DNA of 64,000 nucleotides from DATAWK01 sp036267255 (GCA_036267255.1 DATAWK010000043.1:310001-374000), one strand, 5' to 3'. Positions 35,671 to 45,103 are shown, counted from the stretch's first letter. Numbers and translations: made by a program. The notes: a model not told the origin generated them from the sequence alone.

Positions 35671-36411
35671 ATGTCAAAGCTAGCGAAGAAAGTGGCACTC
35701 GTTACGGGCGGTTCTCGGGGCATAGGTGCAGCGATTGCGAAGCGCCTGGCCGCCGATGGGGCGAGCGTAGCTATCACGTACGCGAAAGACACGAGCGCGG
35801 CCTCGGCCGTAGTCCAAGCGATTGAACTCGGCGGTGGAAAGGCCATCGCAATCCAGGCGGACGCTGCCAACGTCGAAGCCGTTAAGAACGCGGTCGAAAA
35901 GGCCGTGTCGACCTTCGGCAGGCTCGATGTGCTTGTGAACAATGCAGGCACGGCCATTCCGAAGACCTTCGAGGAAACGACGCCGGAGGAGATGGATCGC
36001 GTAATCGACGTCAACATCAGGGGTGTATTCGCTACCACCCAGGCGGCACTGAAGCACATGGCGGATGGTGGTCGCATCATCATGATTGGCTCTGCAGTGG
36101 GCGAACGTGCCGCGTCGCCATGGCTGGTCCCTTATTCGGCCACAAAGGGAGCGGTCAAGATGTTTACTCAGGCATTGTCCAGAGAGATCGGGAGCCGGGG
36201 CATCACGGTCAATAATGTGCAGCCAGGGCCGATCGACACGGATTTAAATCCCGCCTCTGGCGACTGGGCCGTACCTCAGAAGGCCGTCACAGCGCTCAAC
36301 CGCTATGGACACGTCGACGAGGTTGCCGCTCTGGTGGCATTTGTCGCTGGTCCAGACTCCTCGTACATCACCGGGGCGAACCTGACCGTGGATGGCGGGA
36401 TGAATGCCTGA
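35671..36411 (+). CDS. SDR family oxidoreductase
   Basis: A protein of 246 residues from ATG 35671, which has an AAGGAG ribosome-binding site 4-5 nt upstream. Motifs are TGGSRGIG (12-19), NNAGTAIP, Ser in MIGSAVG and the YSATK catalytic pair, ending YITGANLTVDGGMNA. It belongs to the FabG-like classical SDRs, and relatives often use NADPH. Its stop overlaps the start of a second, broken SDR frame at 36404, indicating a former SDR-SDR operon. The TetR operators lie upstream, so it is probably induced by the TetR ligand. Confidence 0.93.
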   Translation: MSKLAKKVALVTGGSRGIGAAIAKRLAADGASVAITYAKDTSAASAVVQAIELGGGKAIAIQADAANVEAVKNAVEKAVSTFGRLDVLVNNAGTAIPKTFEETTPEEMDRVIDVNIRGVFATTQAALKHMADGGRIIMIGSAVGERAASPWLVPYSATKGAVKMFTQALSREIGSRGITVNNVQPGPIDTDLNPASGDWAVPQKAVTALNRYGHVDEVAALVAFVAGPDSSYITGANLTVDGGMNA

Positions 36412-36638
36412 GCTCGAAAACAAAACGGTTCTTGTGACGGGTGCATCAAGAGGAATTGGCCGCGCGACGGCAGCGGCGCTTGCGAGTGCCGGGGCACACG
36501 TTCTGGTTCACTATGGGCGTTCTGCGCACGAAGCTGAATCTCTCGTCGCTGCGATCCGAGCCGAAGGCGGACGCGCAAACGCAGTCTCAGCGGATCTCAG
36601 CGGATCTCAGAACTCCCGACGGCGCTTCGCTGCTTTAA
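36404..36638 (+). pseudogene. SDR remnant, frameshifted and truncated
   Basis: A start ATG at 36404 overlaps the previous stop. It encodes a normal SDR N-terminus with TGASRGIG at residues 12-19 up to NAVSADL. A decamer TCTCAGCGGA is then tandemly repeated (36585-36594 and 36595-36604, plus six bases). The 10-bp extra unit shifts the frame. If one unit is removed, the reading continues as SADLRTPDGASLL, the expected SDR continuation, and then meets a TAA at 36636. About 180 C-terminal residues including YxxxK are missing. In the unrepaired frame it runs in-frame into the next gene, giving a spurious 180-residue fusion. Confidence 0.8.
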
Positions 36639-36658
36639 CCGGCAACATGAGGATCGCA

Positions 36659-36946
36659 ATGAATAACACACCGAGTAAAGGCAAAGAGATCAGGATTCCC
36701 GGCCCTGATCATCCCATCGCGATTTCGCCGGCTGAAGGTACCGTGCGCGTGATGGTCGCCGGGAAAATCGTTGCTGAATCGACACGAGCTTTGCGGCTGG
36801 AGGAGATGGGACATCCACCCGTCTACTACTTGCCGCGCAGCGATGCGGACATATCGTTGCTCGTTCGGGCCACGCATTCCACCTACTGTCCGTACAAGGG
36901 CGATTGCAGCTACTACAGCATCCGTATCGGCGGTTCCCGATCGTAG
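36659..36946 (+). CDS. DUF427 domain protein
   Basis: A protein of 95 residues from ATG 36659, which has GAGG at about 7 nt. The DUF427 hallmarks are visible: VRVMVAGKIVAES, VYYLPRSDADISLLV and HSTYCPYKGDCSYYSI with its conserved Cys and Lys. The function of DUF427 is not established; structures show a small beta barrel. A second in-frame ATG at 36647 is possible. An in-frame connection to the SDR remnant upstream is accidental. Confidence 0.85.
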   Translation: MNNTPSKGKEIRIPGPDHPIAISPAEGTVRVMVAGKIVAESTRALRLEEMGHPPVYYLPRSDADISLLVRATHSTYCPYKGDCSYYSIRIGGSRS

Positions 36947-37143
36947 ACTGCCGTGTTGGCCTGCGAGAAACCAAATGAGGCAGTCGCCAACATTGGAGGA
37001 TGCCTGTTTTATTTCTGACGGGTAGATGGAATCGAAATGGCGTTCTGCGCATCTTGCATTTGAGGGCTTACCGCAGTTCGTGGAAACTCTAGCCGGTGAC
37101 ACGTTGCCGCGTATCGCACATGAAAGGAAAAGAGCAAACCGAA

Positions 37144-37623
37144 ATGACAAACGAAGAGATTCTCGGCTTCACAATTCTCAACTCATGGAAGCTTGTTATA
37201 GACCGTTTCAATAAGACTCTGTCTGAACTGAACGATGAGCAACTTCAAAAACAGGCCGCTCCCGGAAAGAACCGCGTGTTCTATCTAATAGGACACCTAT
37301 TAGCTATCCATGATCGTATGTTTCCTCTGCTCGGTCTCGGCGAGCGACTCCATCCGGAGTTGGATGACGCGTATATCACGAATCCGGACAGGGTGCTTGC
37401 CGATCCACTTTCGGCAACAGAACTTCGCAAAGCATGGGCCGAGGTCAATGACAAGCTTACTGCAGCCTTCGAAAAGTTCACATTAGAAGACTGGTTGCAA
37501 AAGCACACAGCAGTCTCCGATGAGGATTTTGTCAAAAATCCTACGCGCAACCGGCTTGCCCTTGTGATGAACCGCACCAGCCACGCTTCTTACCACTCGG
37601 GTCAGGCTGTCCTTGCAAAATAA
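37144..37623 (+). CDS. DinB-family protein
   Basis: A protein of 159 residues from ATG 37144, a four-helix bundle of the DinB/YfiT type. The metal-binding histidines are visible in LIGHLLAIHDR (first helix pair) and TSHASYHSGQ (third site, HxxxHxGQ). Some members are thiol transferases for bacillithiol or mycothiol; others are uncharacterised. In-frame upstream ATG 37120 or GTG 37096 could add 8 or 16 residues. Confidence 0.88.
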   Translation: MTNEEILGFTILNSWKLVIDRFNKTLSELNDEQLQKQAAPGKNRVFYLIGHLLAIHDRMFPLLGLGERLHPELDDAYITNPDRVLADPLSATELRKAWAEVNDKLTAAFEKFTLEDWLQKHTAVSDEDFVKNPTRNRLALVMNRTSHASYHSGQAVLAK

Positions 37624-37646
37624 GCACAACACAAGAGGCAAACGCG

Positions 37647-37771
37647 GTTGAGAGCTTGCAAGAGCGGATTTGTGAACTGCTCATCGAGAACCAACAGCTG
37701 CGGATAGTACTAATGGAAGTGAAAGCGAGGGAGCAGATGGATTGCTTTGGGCGCGATGCATCCAGCGATTG
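37647..37771 (+). other. possible coiled-coil gene fragment
   Basis: A short open frame encodes ESLQERICELLIENQQLR and ends in a stop at 37769-37771. The heptad-like pattern suggests a degraded or tiny coiled-coil protein, but there is no start codon with a ribosome-binding site and nothing recognisable upstream. It lies in the 208-bp gap between the DinB and LysR genes. Treat it as a weak observation. Confidence 0.2.
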
Positions 37772-37831
37772 AAATGACGGCACCCACGACAATGAACAGA
37801 AACTTCCGCGCCCACCTTTTGGGGTAAGGAA

Positions 37832-38725
37832 TTAATGTGTCCGCAACTGCTGCTTGACCGCATCTCTTACGCAACGAACAGCCGGAGCGAGCCTCCCGAT
37901 GTGCTTGGAATGCAGTATCCAAACATTCTGCAACAGAGAGAAATCCTTCACTCTGACCGGCTTGACGCGTTTGCGCAAAGGAGAGGATCGAAGAACCTGC
38001 GGCATCGCCAACCCCAATCCCACATCGTCAGAGATCAACGAAAGCTGCAACTCATAACCTTCTGCCTCGACTGCGGAAACAAATGGAAGTCCTCGTTGAA
38101 GCAGAGCCGCCTCAAGTGACTGGCGACTTCCGCATCCATGAGGATTCAACACCCATGCGCTCGAAGCTAGTTCATCCAATGTCGAGGGTTGCGACATGCG
38201 CTTAGTTTTCGCTGCAACGATTGTCATCGGTACTGTTTCAAGGCATTCCGAAACCAGGGAGATTGGCGGTGTGCTTCCCTCCGGTAGAAGCACAACGGCG
38301 CAGTCCAGGGCTCGATTTGCAAGGCGCTCCAGAAGCACCCCGGACCATTGCACGAAGGCCTGAATCCGCACTTTCGGAAAGTCGGCCCTGAGGCACCTGA
38401 TTGGCGAATCTATTGCGAGATCGCCAAGCGCCCTCGACATGCCAAAACGAAAATCCCCAGATGGCTCGCCCCCATGTATGATCCCCGTTTTCAAATCGTT
38501 CACGGAACTCAGCACTGGCTTTGCGAACTCGTAGGCCTCCTGCCCCGCGCGAGTAGACTGCAGGGGCCGAGTCTGGCGATCCAGCAAAGGCGTGCCGAGC
38601 ACATCTTCCAGATTCTGAATTCTCCGCGTCACGGCTGACTGAGTGAGATGGAGATGCGCAGCTGCGGCCACGATGGAACCACGATCCACAACAGAAACGA
38701 AGGCTTCCAGGTCAATCAAGTTCAT
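37832..38725 (-). CDS. LysR-family transcriptional regulator
   Basis: A 297-residue regulator. The N-terminal winged HTH (1-62) is DLEAFVSVVDRGSIVAAAAH then LTQSAVTRRIQNLEDVLGTP. The ligand-binding domain (about 90-290) is of PBP2 type. It is transcribed divergently from the RND efflux operon at 38976, across a 250-bp interval. That arrangement is the standard sign that it controls the pump. Confidence 0.92.
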   Translation of the reverse strand: MNLIDLEAFVSVVDRGSIVAAAAHLHLTQSAVTRRIQNLEDVLGTPLLDRQTRPLQSTRAGQEAYEFAKPVLSSVNDLKTGIIHGGEPSGDFRFGMSRALGDLAIDSPIRCLRADFPKVRIQAFVQWSGVLLERLANRALDCAVVLLPEGSTPPISLVSECLETVPMTIVAAKTKRMSQPSTLDELASSAWVLNPHGCGSRQSLEAALLQRGLPFVSAVEAEGYELQLSLISDDVGLGLAMPQVLRSSPLRKRVKPVRVKDFSLLQNVWILHSKHIGRLAPAVRCVRDAVKQQLRTH

Positions 38726-38890
38726 GGGCTGTTATCCCCTTGTGCATGTCTTTTCAGATGCTTCTGCTCGATGCCAAGATTCCCCATTCGCGACCATCAT
38801 CTGTATAAAATGCGAATCTCTCATAATGACTATCGAGAAGTTTCATGGTTCGTAATATGCACAACACGAATCTATCACTGTAAAGCTCAA

Positions 38891-38910
38891 CCCTGCTGCA
38901 AAGAGCAGGG
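38891..38910 (+). promoter_or_regulatory. 5'-leader hairpin before the RND efflux operon
   Basis: Perfect 7-bp stem CCCTGCT/AGCAGGG (38891-38897 and 38904-38910) with a GCAAAG loop, 65 bp ahead of the permease ATG. An ATTCGC/GCGAAT pair (38786-38791 and 38812-38817) lies further upstream with a TATAAA between. The function could be mRNA structure or a regulator site. Confidence 0.4.
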
Positions 38911-38975
38911 ACGAGTTCCTGCAGAGAAGTTGAGCGGATACCAATGACAGGTGCCCGCGGAGCGAAAACAAGACT

Positions 38976-41900
38976 ATGTGGATCGTCAGACTGGCTCTCA
39001 ATCGACCTTATACGTTTATCGTCCTGGCGCTGCTCATTCTCCTGTTAAGCCCGGCCGTAATTCTCCGCACGCCCACGGACATCTTTCCGAATATCAATAT
39101 CCCAGTGATCTCAGTTGCGTGGACTTACACGGGGCTTAATCCAGAAGGTATCGAAGCACGTTTGACAACGCCCTACGAGAAGGTTTTGACAACACTCGTC
39201 GATAACATCCAGCACATTGAATCAACCAGCTACAACGGCGTCTCGGTGGTGAAGATTTATCTGCAACCCGGCGCCAGTCTGGATTTGGCAAACGCCCAAG
39301 TGGTAGCCGCTGGACAATTTGCACTACGTCTCCTCCCGCCTGCAATCCAGCCCCCCGAGATCATCAATTTCAGCGCGTCCAGCGTACCGATTATCCAACT
39401 TGGGCTCTCCGGAAAAGGAATGTCAGAACAGGAGCTTAATGATGAGGGATTCAACTTTCTGCGCCCTCAGCTGATCACCGTGCCGGGCGCGGTGATCCCC
39501 TATCCCTATGGCGGAAAACAGCGGCAAGTGATGATCAATATGGATCAGAACCAGATGCAGGCGAAAGGAGTCTCCCCGACCGATGTTCTGAATGCTGTAA
39601 ACGCCCAGAACCTGATTCTCCCCACAGGCACGGCCAAGGTTGCGGAAAGTGAACTGGACGTGCGCATGAACGTGGCCCCGCGCACAATCGAAGCGCTCAA
39701 CAACATCCCGATCAAGCAGGTCGGCAACACGACGATCTATTTGAGAGAAGTGGCCCGCGTGAGTGACGGGTTTGCCGTGCAGACGAACGTGGTCCGCCAG
39801 GATGGCCAACGCGGCGTGCTGGTCACGATTCTTAAAGCTGGAACAGCATCCACTCTGGATGTCGTTTCAGGAATCAAACGGTTACTCCCGCGCGCCGCAT
39901 TGATTCTGCCCCGAGAGATGAAGATCACCCCCTTGGCCGATCAATCGGTCTTCGTGCGCAGCGCGATCAGTGGTGTGGTCCATGAAGGCGTCATCGCGGG
40001 AGCATTGACTGGATTGATGATTCTGCTCTTCATTGGCAGTTGGCGGAGCACCATCATCATTTCCGTCTCAATTCCCCTGTCCATTCTCACTTCCATCCTT
40101 ATCCTGAGTTTTCTTCACGAAACGATCAACATCATGACGCTCGGTGGCCTCGCTCTCGCGGTCGGTATCCTGGTCGACGATGCCACGGTCGTGATCGAAA
40201 ACATCAACCGAATTTTGGAGGAGGGCCACGAGACCGACATCAAGCAGGCGATCCTGGATGGTTCGCAGCAGGTCGCAGTTCCGGCGCTGGTTTCGACGCT
40301 CTGCATCTGCATTGTCTTCATGCCACTGTTTCTGCTGGGCGGCGTAGCGCGTTACCTTTTCATTCCGCTGGCAGAGGCGGTCGTATTTGCCATGCTTGCG
40401 TCCTACTTCTTCTCTCGGACGCTTGTTCCGACGCTTGCGATGTACATGCTCAAGCTGAACGAGGGCCGCGGTGAGTCGCACAACCCTCTCGTGTTATTTC
40501 AACGGAAATTTGAGCAGGGCTTTACCAGGGTGCGGAACGCGCACGAACGTTTGCTGACTCGTCTGGTCATGCGCCGCAAGGTTTTCATTCCTGCGTTTCT
40601 TGGACTCTGCCTCAGCGCCTTTCTCCTGACGCCATGGCTCGGGCAGGATTTTTTTCCCAACACAGATAGCGGTCAGTTCAGCCTGCACATCCGCGCCAAG
40701 ACCGGGACACGCATTGAGGACTCTGCCCGGCTTGCCGACCTGGTGGAAAACGCCATTCGCAGAGAAGTGCCCCCGAACGAAATCGACAGCATTCTGGACA
40801 ACATTGGCCTGCCCTTCAGCCCCTACAACCTGATGCATTCGGCATCGGGCGTGCTTGGCCCCAACGACGCCGATGTGCTGGTATCGCTACGCAAAAACCA
40901 TCACCCCACCGCCGAATATGTTCGCGCCCTTCGTCAAAAGCTTCCCCGCGAGTTTCCCGGGACAACCTTCTATTTTTTGCCTGCGGACATCGTGACCCAG
41001 ATTCTCAATTTCGGTCTGCCCGCGCCTATAGACGTCCAGGTTGAAGGAAACAACATACAGGCCAATCACGATATTGCCGAGAACATCATGACAGAGTTAC
41101 ATCATGTCCCCGGATTGACCGACCTGCATATCCAACAGCCGCTCGATTATCCGACGCTCAATGTGGATGTTGACCGGACCAAGGCGTTGCAGGCGGGATA
41201 TGAGGAAAAGGATGTCGCTGCGAGCGTGTTGAACTCGCTGAGCGGGAGCTTCCAGATCACGCCGATGTTCTTTGTCAACTGGAAGAACGGCGTGGACTAC
41301 AACCTGGTTGCGCAAACTCCGCAATACAGAATCCAGTCGATTAAAGACATTCAGAATATTCCCATCGCTGGAGGTCCCAAAGACAGTCCGGAGATTCTTG
41401 CGGATGTTGCTTCGATGAAGCGCGGCAGCGAGGTGGCTGTTATCAACCACTACAACATACGCCGCGTGATCGATATCTACGGGACGCCGCAGGACCGGGA
41501 TCTCGGCGCAGTAAGTAGCGACGTGCAGCGCATCGTCGACGCCCATCGCAAGTCGTTGCCGCGCGGAACGTTCATCACTATACGAGGACAGGTGGAGACA
41601 ATGCACGAGTCGTATACCGGCTTGATTACCGGGCTGGGATTCGCCATTGCGCTGGTGTACTTGCTGATCGTCGTGAACTTTCAGTCCTGGCTGGACCCCT
41701 TCATCATCATCACCGCTCTTCCGGCAGCCATGGCGGGCATCATTCTCATACTCTTCTTCACGCACACGACGCTCAGCGTTCCCGCGCTCATGGGGGCACT
41801 GATGTGCGTTGGAGTTGCTACGGCCAACAGCATTCTCGTCGTCTCCTTCGCCAAAGACAGACTGCTGATCCATGGCGACGCTGTGAAAGCTGCCCTTGAG

Positions 41901-42182
41901 GCCGGCACCACACGATTCCGGCCGGTCATCATGACCGCGCTTGCCATGATCATCGGCATGGTGCCGATGGCGCTCGGTCTGGGCGATGGCGGTGAGCAAA
42001 ACGCGCCTCTGGGACGCGCCGTCATCGGTGGCCTGTTCTGCGCCACAATCGCGACGCTGGTCTTTGTCCCGTCAGTCTTCGCGTTATTTCACAAGAGGTC
42101 CCAGGACCCCTCTACGGAGTACACAGAGACTCCAGGGATAATCCACCGCCTAACACGGAGCCACAATCATGACATGGAATGA
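38976..42182 (+). CDS. RND efflux permease (HAE1/AcrB-like)
   Basis: A 1068-residue inner-membrane proton-driven pump with TM1 near residues 10-30 and the standard two halves. It has the TM4 proton-relay motif GILVDDATVVIENI with two adjacent aspartates. The porter domain has VKIYLQPGASLDLANAQVVA, and TM10-TM12 contain VGVATANSILVVSFAKDR. It resembles the AcrB/MdtB-like branch of multidrug pumps more than heavy-metal CusA. It starts the operon permease-adaptor-outer-membrane factor and overlaps the adaptor gene by 14 bp. Confidence 0.95.
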   Translation: MWIVRLALNRPYTFIVLALLILLLSPAVILRTPTDIFPNINIPVISVAWTYTGLNPEGIEARLTTPYEKVLTTLVDNIQHIESTSYNGVSVVKIYLQPGASLDLANAQVVAAGQFALRLLPPAIQPPEIINFSASSVPIIQLGLSGKGMSEQELNDEGFNFLRPQLITVPGAVIPYPYGGKQRQVMINMDQNQMQAKGVSPTDVLNAVNAQNLILPTGTAKVAESELDVRMNVAPRTIEALNNIPIKQVGNTTIYLREVARVSDGFAVQTNVVRQDGQRGVLVTILKAGTASTLDVVSGIKRLLPRAALILPREMKITPLADQSVFVRSAISGVVHEGVIAGALTGLMILLFIGSWRSTIIISVSIPLSILTSILILSFLHETINIMTLGGLALAVGILVDDATVVIENINRILEEGHETDIKQAILDGSQQVAVPALVSTLCICIVFMPLFLLGGVARYLFIPLAEAVVFAMLASYFFSRTLVPTLAMYMLKLNEGRGESHNPLVLFQRKFEQGFTRVRNAHERLLTRLVMRRKVFIPAFLGLCLSAFLLTPWLGQDFFPNTDSGQFSLHIRAKTGTRIEDSARLADLVENAIRREVPPNEIDSILDNIGLPFSPYNLMHSASGVLGPNDADVLVSLRKNHHPTAEYVRALRQKLPREFPGTTFYFLPADIVTQILNFGLPAPIDVQVEGNNIQANHDIAENIMTELHHVPGLTDLHIQQPLDYPTLNVDVDRTKALQAGYEEKDVAASVLNSLSGSFQITPMFFVNWKNGVDYNLVAQTPQYRIQSIKDIQNIPIAGGPKDSPEILADVASMKRGSEVAVINHYNIRRVIDIYGTPQDRDLGAVSSDVQRIVDAHRKSLPRGTFITIRGQVETMHESYTGLITGLGFAIALVYLLIVVNFQSWLDPFIIITALPAAMAGIILILFFTHTTLSVPALMGALMCVGVATANSILVVSFAKDRLLIHGDAVKAALEAGTTRFRPVIMTALAMIIGMVPMALGLGDGGEQNAPLGRAVIGGLFCATIATLVFVPSVFALFHKRSQDPSTEYTETPGIIHRLTRSHNHDME

Positions 42183-43371
42183 GTCGAATCAAAGACAAAC
42201 CATTGCTTCAACACCCGCCCCCACGCGACCTGCGAGAGGAAGGACCAGCGCAGTCGGGGCAATCCTCGTCCTTTGCGTCGGCTTCGCGGTCTTTGAAGGT
42301 ATTCACTCGCGTGTGGAAGCCAAGGCCGAACTGCGCCAGGTGGCGTTGAATTCTGCGATACCCACTGTCAACATTGTCTTTCCGAAGGGCGGAGCCGAGA
42401 CGGAAGAGATTGAGTTGCCAGGCAACACCGAGGCGTTCACCGACACGCCAATCTATGCCAGGACCAACGGCTACGTAAAAGATTGGTACGTGGATATAGG
42501 CGCGCGGGTCAGGCAGGGCCAGCTTCTTGCCGTAATCGAGACACCAGAACTCGATCAGCAGCTTCGACAAGCGAAAGCAGATCTCGAAAATGCACTGGCC
42601 AATTTACAGATCGCGCAGATTACCGCGACGCGCTGGCAAAATCTGCTGAAAACCGATTCGGTCTCCCACCAGGAAGCAGACCAGGCGGTAAGCGACCTGC
42701 ATTCCAAGGAGGCTCTCGTTGATTCCAACAAGGCTAACGTTGATCGCCTGGAGCAGTTGCAGTCTTTTGAACGTATCACCGCGCCCGTTGACGGTGTCAT
42801 CACAGCCCGCAATACAGACATTGGAGATTTAATCCAAGCTGACACCACTGCTCCCAAAGAAATCTTTCATCTTTCTGCTATCCGGAAGCTGCGCATCTAC
42901 GTTCCAGTCCCCGAAGTCTATGCTCCCTCCGTAAAAACGGGAGCGAAGGTCGATGTGACGCTGGACGCCTTCCCTGGCCAGATATTTGCTGGAACGCTGG
43001 TACGCAACGCGGATGCGATTGATCCTGCCACGCGCACCCTGACTGTCGAAGTCGATGTCGACAATTCATCTGGACGAATGATGCCGGGAGCCTATGCTTT
43101 CGTGCACTTCAAGATCCCGGCTACGAGTGGAGCCGTGACCATACCCTCGAATGCTCTGCTTTTCCGTTCCGAGGGCTTACGCGTTGGCGTTGTGCGGAAC
43201 TCTCATGTGGCACTCCTGCCTATCACCATTGGCCAGGATTATGGCGACGCGGTAGAGGTCCTTTCGGGGCTCACCGCGCGGGATGCGGTGATCGTGAATC
43301 CTTCGGATTCCCTCGCAAACGGTGCACAAGTCCTGGTCGAAGCCAAGGCGAATAATGGAGTCCGGCAATGA
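42169..43371 (+). CDS. RND efflux periplasmic adaptor (membrane fusion protein)
   Basis: A 400-residue adaptor with an N-terminal membrane anchor (about 25-45). The lipoyl-like half-motif is NGYVKDWYVDIGARVRQGQ, followed by a coiled-coil hairpin (about 125-195, LRQAKADLENALANLQIAQ) and the barrel segment ITAPVDGVITARNTDIGDLI. It links the permease to the outer-membrane channel. It overlaps the permease gene by 14 bp and the channel gene by 4 bp (43368-43371), consistent with translational coupling. Confidence 0.95.
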   Translation: MTWNESNQRQTIASTPAPTRPARGRTSAVGAILVLCVGFAVFEGIHSRVEAKAELRQVALNSAIPTVNIVFPKGGAETEEIELPGNTEAFTDTPIYARTNGYVKDWYVDIGARVRQGQLLAVIETPELDQQLRQAKADLENALANLQIAQITATRWQNLLKTDSVSHQEADQAVSDLHSKEALVDSNKANVDRLEQLQSFERITAPVDGVITARNTDIGDLIQADTTAPKEIFHLSAIRKLRIYVPVPEVYAPSVKTGAKVDVTLDAFPGQIFAGTLVRNADAIDPATRTLTVEVDVDNSSGRMMPGAYAFVHFKIPATSGAVTIPSNALLFRSEGLRVGVVRNSHVALLPITIGQDYGDAVEVLSGLTARDAVIVNPSDSLANGAQVLVEAKANNGVRQ

Positions 43372-44828
43372 GGCGCTTCCTTCTTATATTTGCAGGGATG
43401 GCGATCCTGCTCCTGCTGTTGGTCGGGTGCATGGTTGGCCCTAAATATGTGAAGTCGCAGGCACCGTTGGCTCCAGGCTTCAAGGAAACGGCCAACTGGA
43501 AAGAGGGCGACGGCTGGAAGATTGCCAATCCTGAAGATACCCTGGTGCGCGGAAAATGGTGGGAACTCTATGGGGATGCGAAACTCAACGAACTGGAAGA
43601 GCAGGTAGACCCATCCAATCAGACTCTGAAGATCGCCGAAGCGAATTTCCGCCAGGCACGCACCGCGATTCGACTCCATCGCGCCGCCGAGGCGCCCACC
43701 ATTGGTACCTCGCCGAGCATCTCCTCGATTCGGAGTTCTGCGAATCAGCCCTATTTTCCACCGAGCCTGGCCAATGATGGTTCAGGAGACTTCACGCTTC
43801 CTTTCGATCTTTCCTATGAGATCGACTTATGGGGAAGGATCCGCCGCAGCGTGACGGCTGCTCGAGAGGAAGCGCAGGCAAGTGCCGCAGACCTTGAAAC
43901 TGCCCGCTTGAGCCTGCACGCGGAGTTGGCGGTTGATTACTTTGAAGTGCGCAGCGCCGATGCGCAGGAACTGCTGCTGAACGATACCGTCGAGGCTTAC
44001 AGCAGAGCGCTGCAGCTGACCGAGAATCGATTCGAAGGTGGGGCTGCGCCGAAGTCCGATGTCACGCAGGCGCAAACGCAACTCGACGCCGCACGTGTCC
44101 TCGCCACGGAAATCAAGGTGCAGCGCGCACAATACGAGCACGCGCTTGCGATTCTCATTGGGAAGCCGCCCGCTGCTTTCAGCCTGCCTCCGATTCCCCT
44201 CAATGTTGAATCTCCCACATTGCCCTCCGTGCCCGTTGCTCTACCTGCACAGCTTCTGGAGCGGCGTCCCGATATTGCAGCAGCCGAGCGTCGCATGGCG
44301 GCGGCCAACGAGCAGATTGGAATCGCGCAGGCAGCCTATTATCCGACACTCAATCTGGCGGCAGTCGCTGGCCTCGAAGGTTCATCACTGTTGAACTGGT
44401 TCAATTGGCCGAGCCGCTTTTGGGCGGTAGGACCAAGTATCTCTGAAACACTCTTCGATGGCGGAAGACGCCGGGCCACAACGGAGTCGGCAAGAGCAGG
44501 CTATGACGCCTCTGTTGCCAACTATCGCCAAACCGTTCTGACCTCATTTCAGCAGGTGGAAGACAACATCGTCGTTCTGCGGGAGTTGAACACGGAGTCG
44601 GTTCAGCAACACGAAGCAACGGCCTCGGCGGAGGAGTCTCTCCGTCTCTTCCAGAACCGGTACGCAGGTGGCGTCGACACTTATCTGCAGGTTGTCACTT
44701 CACAGACGACGGCTTTAGCCAATGAGCGAAATGACATCGATATTATGAGACGGCAATTTGAGGCGAATGTTCTCTTGATCAAGGCTCTGGGGGGAGGCTG
44801 GGATGTCTCGACCTTGCCTCACTTGTAA
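43368..44828 (+). CDS. outer-membrane efflux lipoprotein (NodT/OprM-type TolC)
   Basis: A 486-residue outer-membrane factor. A lipoprotein signal ends with the lipobox LLLLLVGC (Cys21). The two repeated alpha-barrel helices are visible in the LNELEEQVDPSNQTLKIAEA and AYSRALQLTENRFEGG regions. The NodT-type element LLERRPDIAAAERRMAAANE lies in the middle, followed by RYAGGVDTYLQVVTSQ. It completes the tripartite pump. It is the last gene of the operon; a 540-bp gene-poor interval with a tRNA remnant follows. Confidence 0.94.
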   Translation: MRRFLLIFAGMAILLLLLVGCMVGPKYVKSQAPLAPGFKETANWKEGDGWKIANPEDTLVRGKWWELYGDAKLNELEEQVDPSNQTLKIAEANFRQARTAIRLHRAAEAPTIGTSPSISSIRSSANQPYFPPSLANDGSGDFTLPFDLSYEIDLWGRIRRSVTAAREEAQASAADLETARLSLHAELAVDYFEVRSADAQELLLNDTVEAYSRALQLTENRFEGGAAPKSDVTQAQTQLDAARVLATEIKVQRAQYEHALAILIGKPPAAFSLPPIPLNVESPTLPSVPVALPAQLLERRPDIAAAERRMAAANEQIGIAQAAYYPTLNLAAVAGLEGSSLLNWFNWPSRFWAVGPSISETLFDGGRRRATTESARAGYDASVANYRQTVLTSFQQVEDNIVVLRELNTESVQQHEATASAEESLRLFQNRYAGGVDTYLQVVTSQTTALANERNDIDIMRRQFEANVLLIKALGGGWDVSTLPHL

Positions 44829-45058
44829 GTATCCCCAAGAATCAAGCAAGCATAACAACGAACGACTGCACAGGTGCTCTACCGGGTAAAGAAAAATGAT
44901 CTGGATAGACGAGAAATCGGAGTTTTCGCGGTATCCGAAAGGGATGCCCAACGCAGCCCACCTTCGTATCATGCTGACAACGGTGTGGTAGACGCGAAAC
45001 CAATAATTCCCTATTTCAATTGCCACTGCGGCAGATGAAGCCAAGTTGTTGATGTGAT

Positions 45059-45103
45059 TGGTGGACCTGGTCGGGATCGAACCGACGACCTCTTCCATGC
45101 CAT
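45059..45103 (-). pseudogene. 3' fragment of tRNA-Ala (GGC), likely integration (att) scar
   Basis: On the minus strand this reads as the 3' part of a tRNA-Ala. The anticodon loop is ATGGCAT (GGC). Then come GGAAG (half the anticodon stem), variable loop AGGTC, T-stem GTCGG/CCGAC with loop TTCGATC, acceptor CAGGTCC, A and CCA (at 45059-45061). The 5' half with D-arm and 5' acceptor strand is absent; sequence past the loop does not pair. Such fragments arise when an element integrates into a tRNA 3' end. By orientation, the inserted DNA lies to the right. Confidence 0.8.

Noticed and set aside
36404..36946. A real SDR-DUF427 fusion protein
   Set aside because: The joint lies at a decamer duplication that shifts the SDR frame; DUF427 has its own ribosome-binding site and start.
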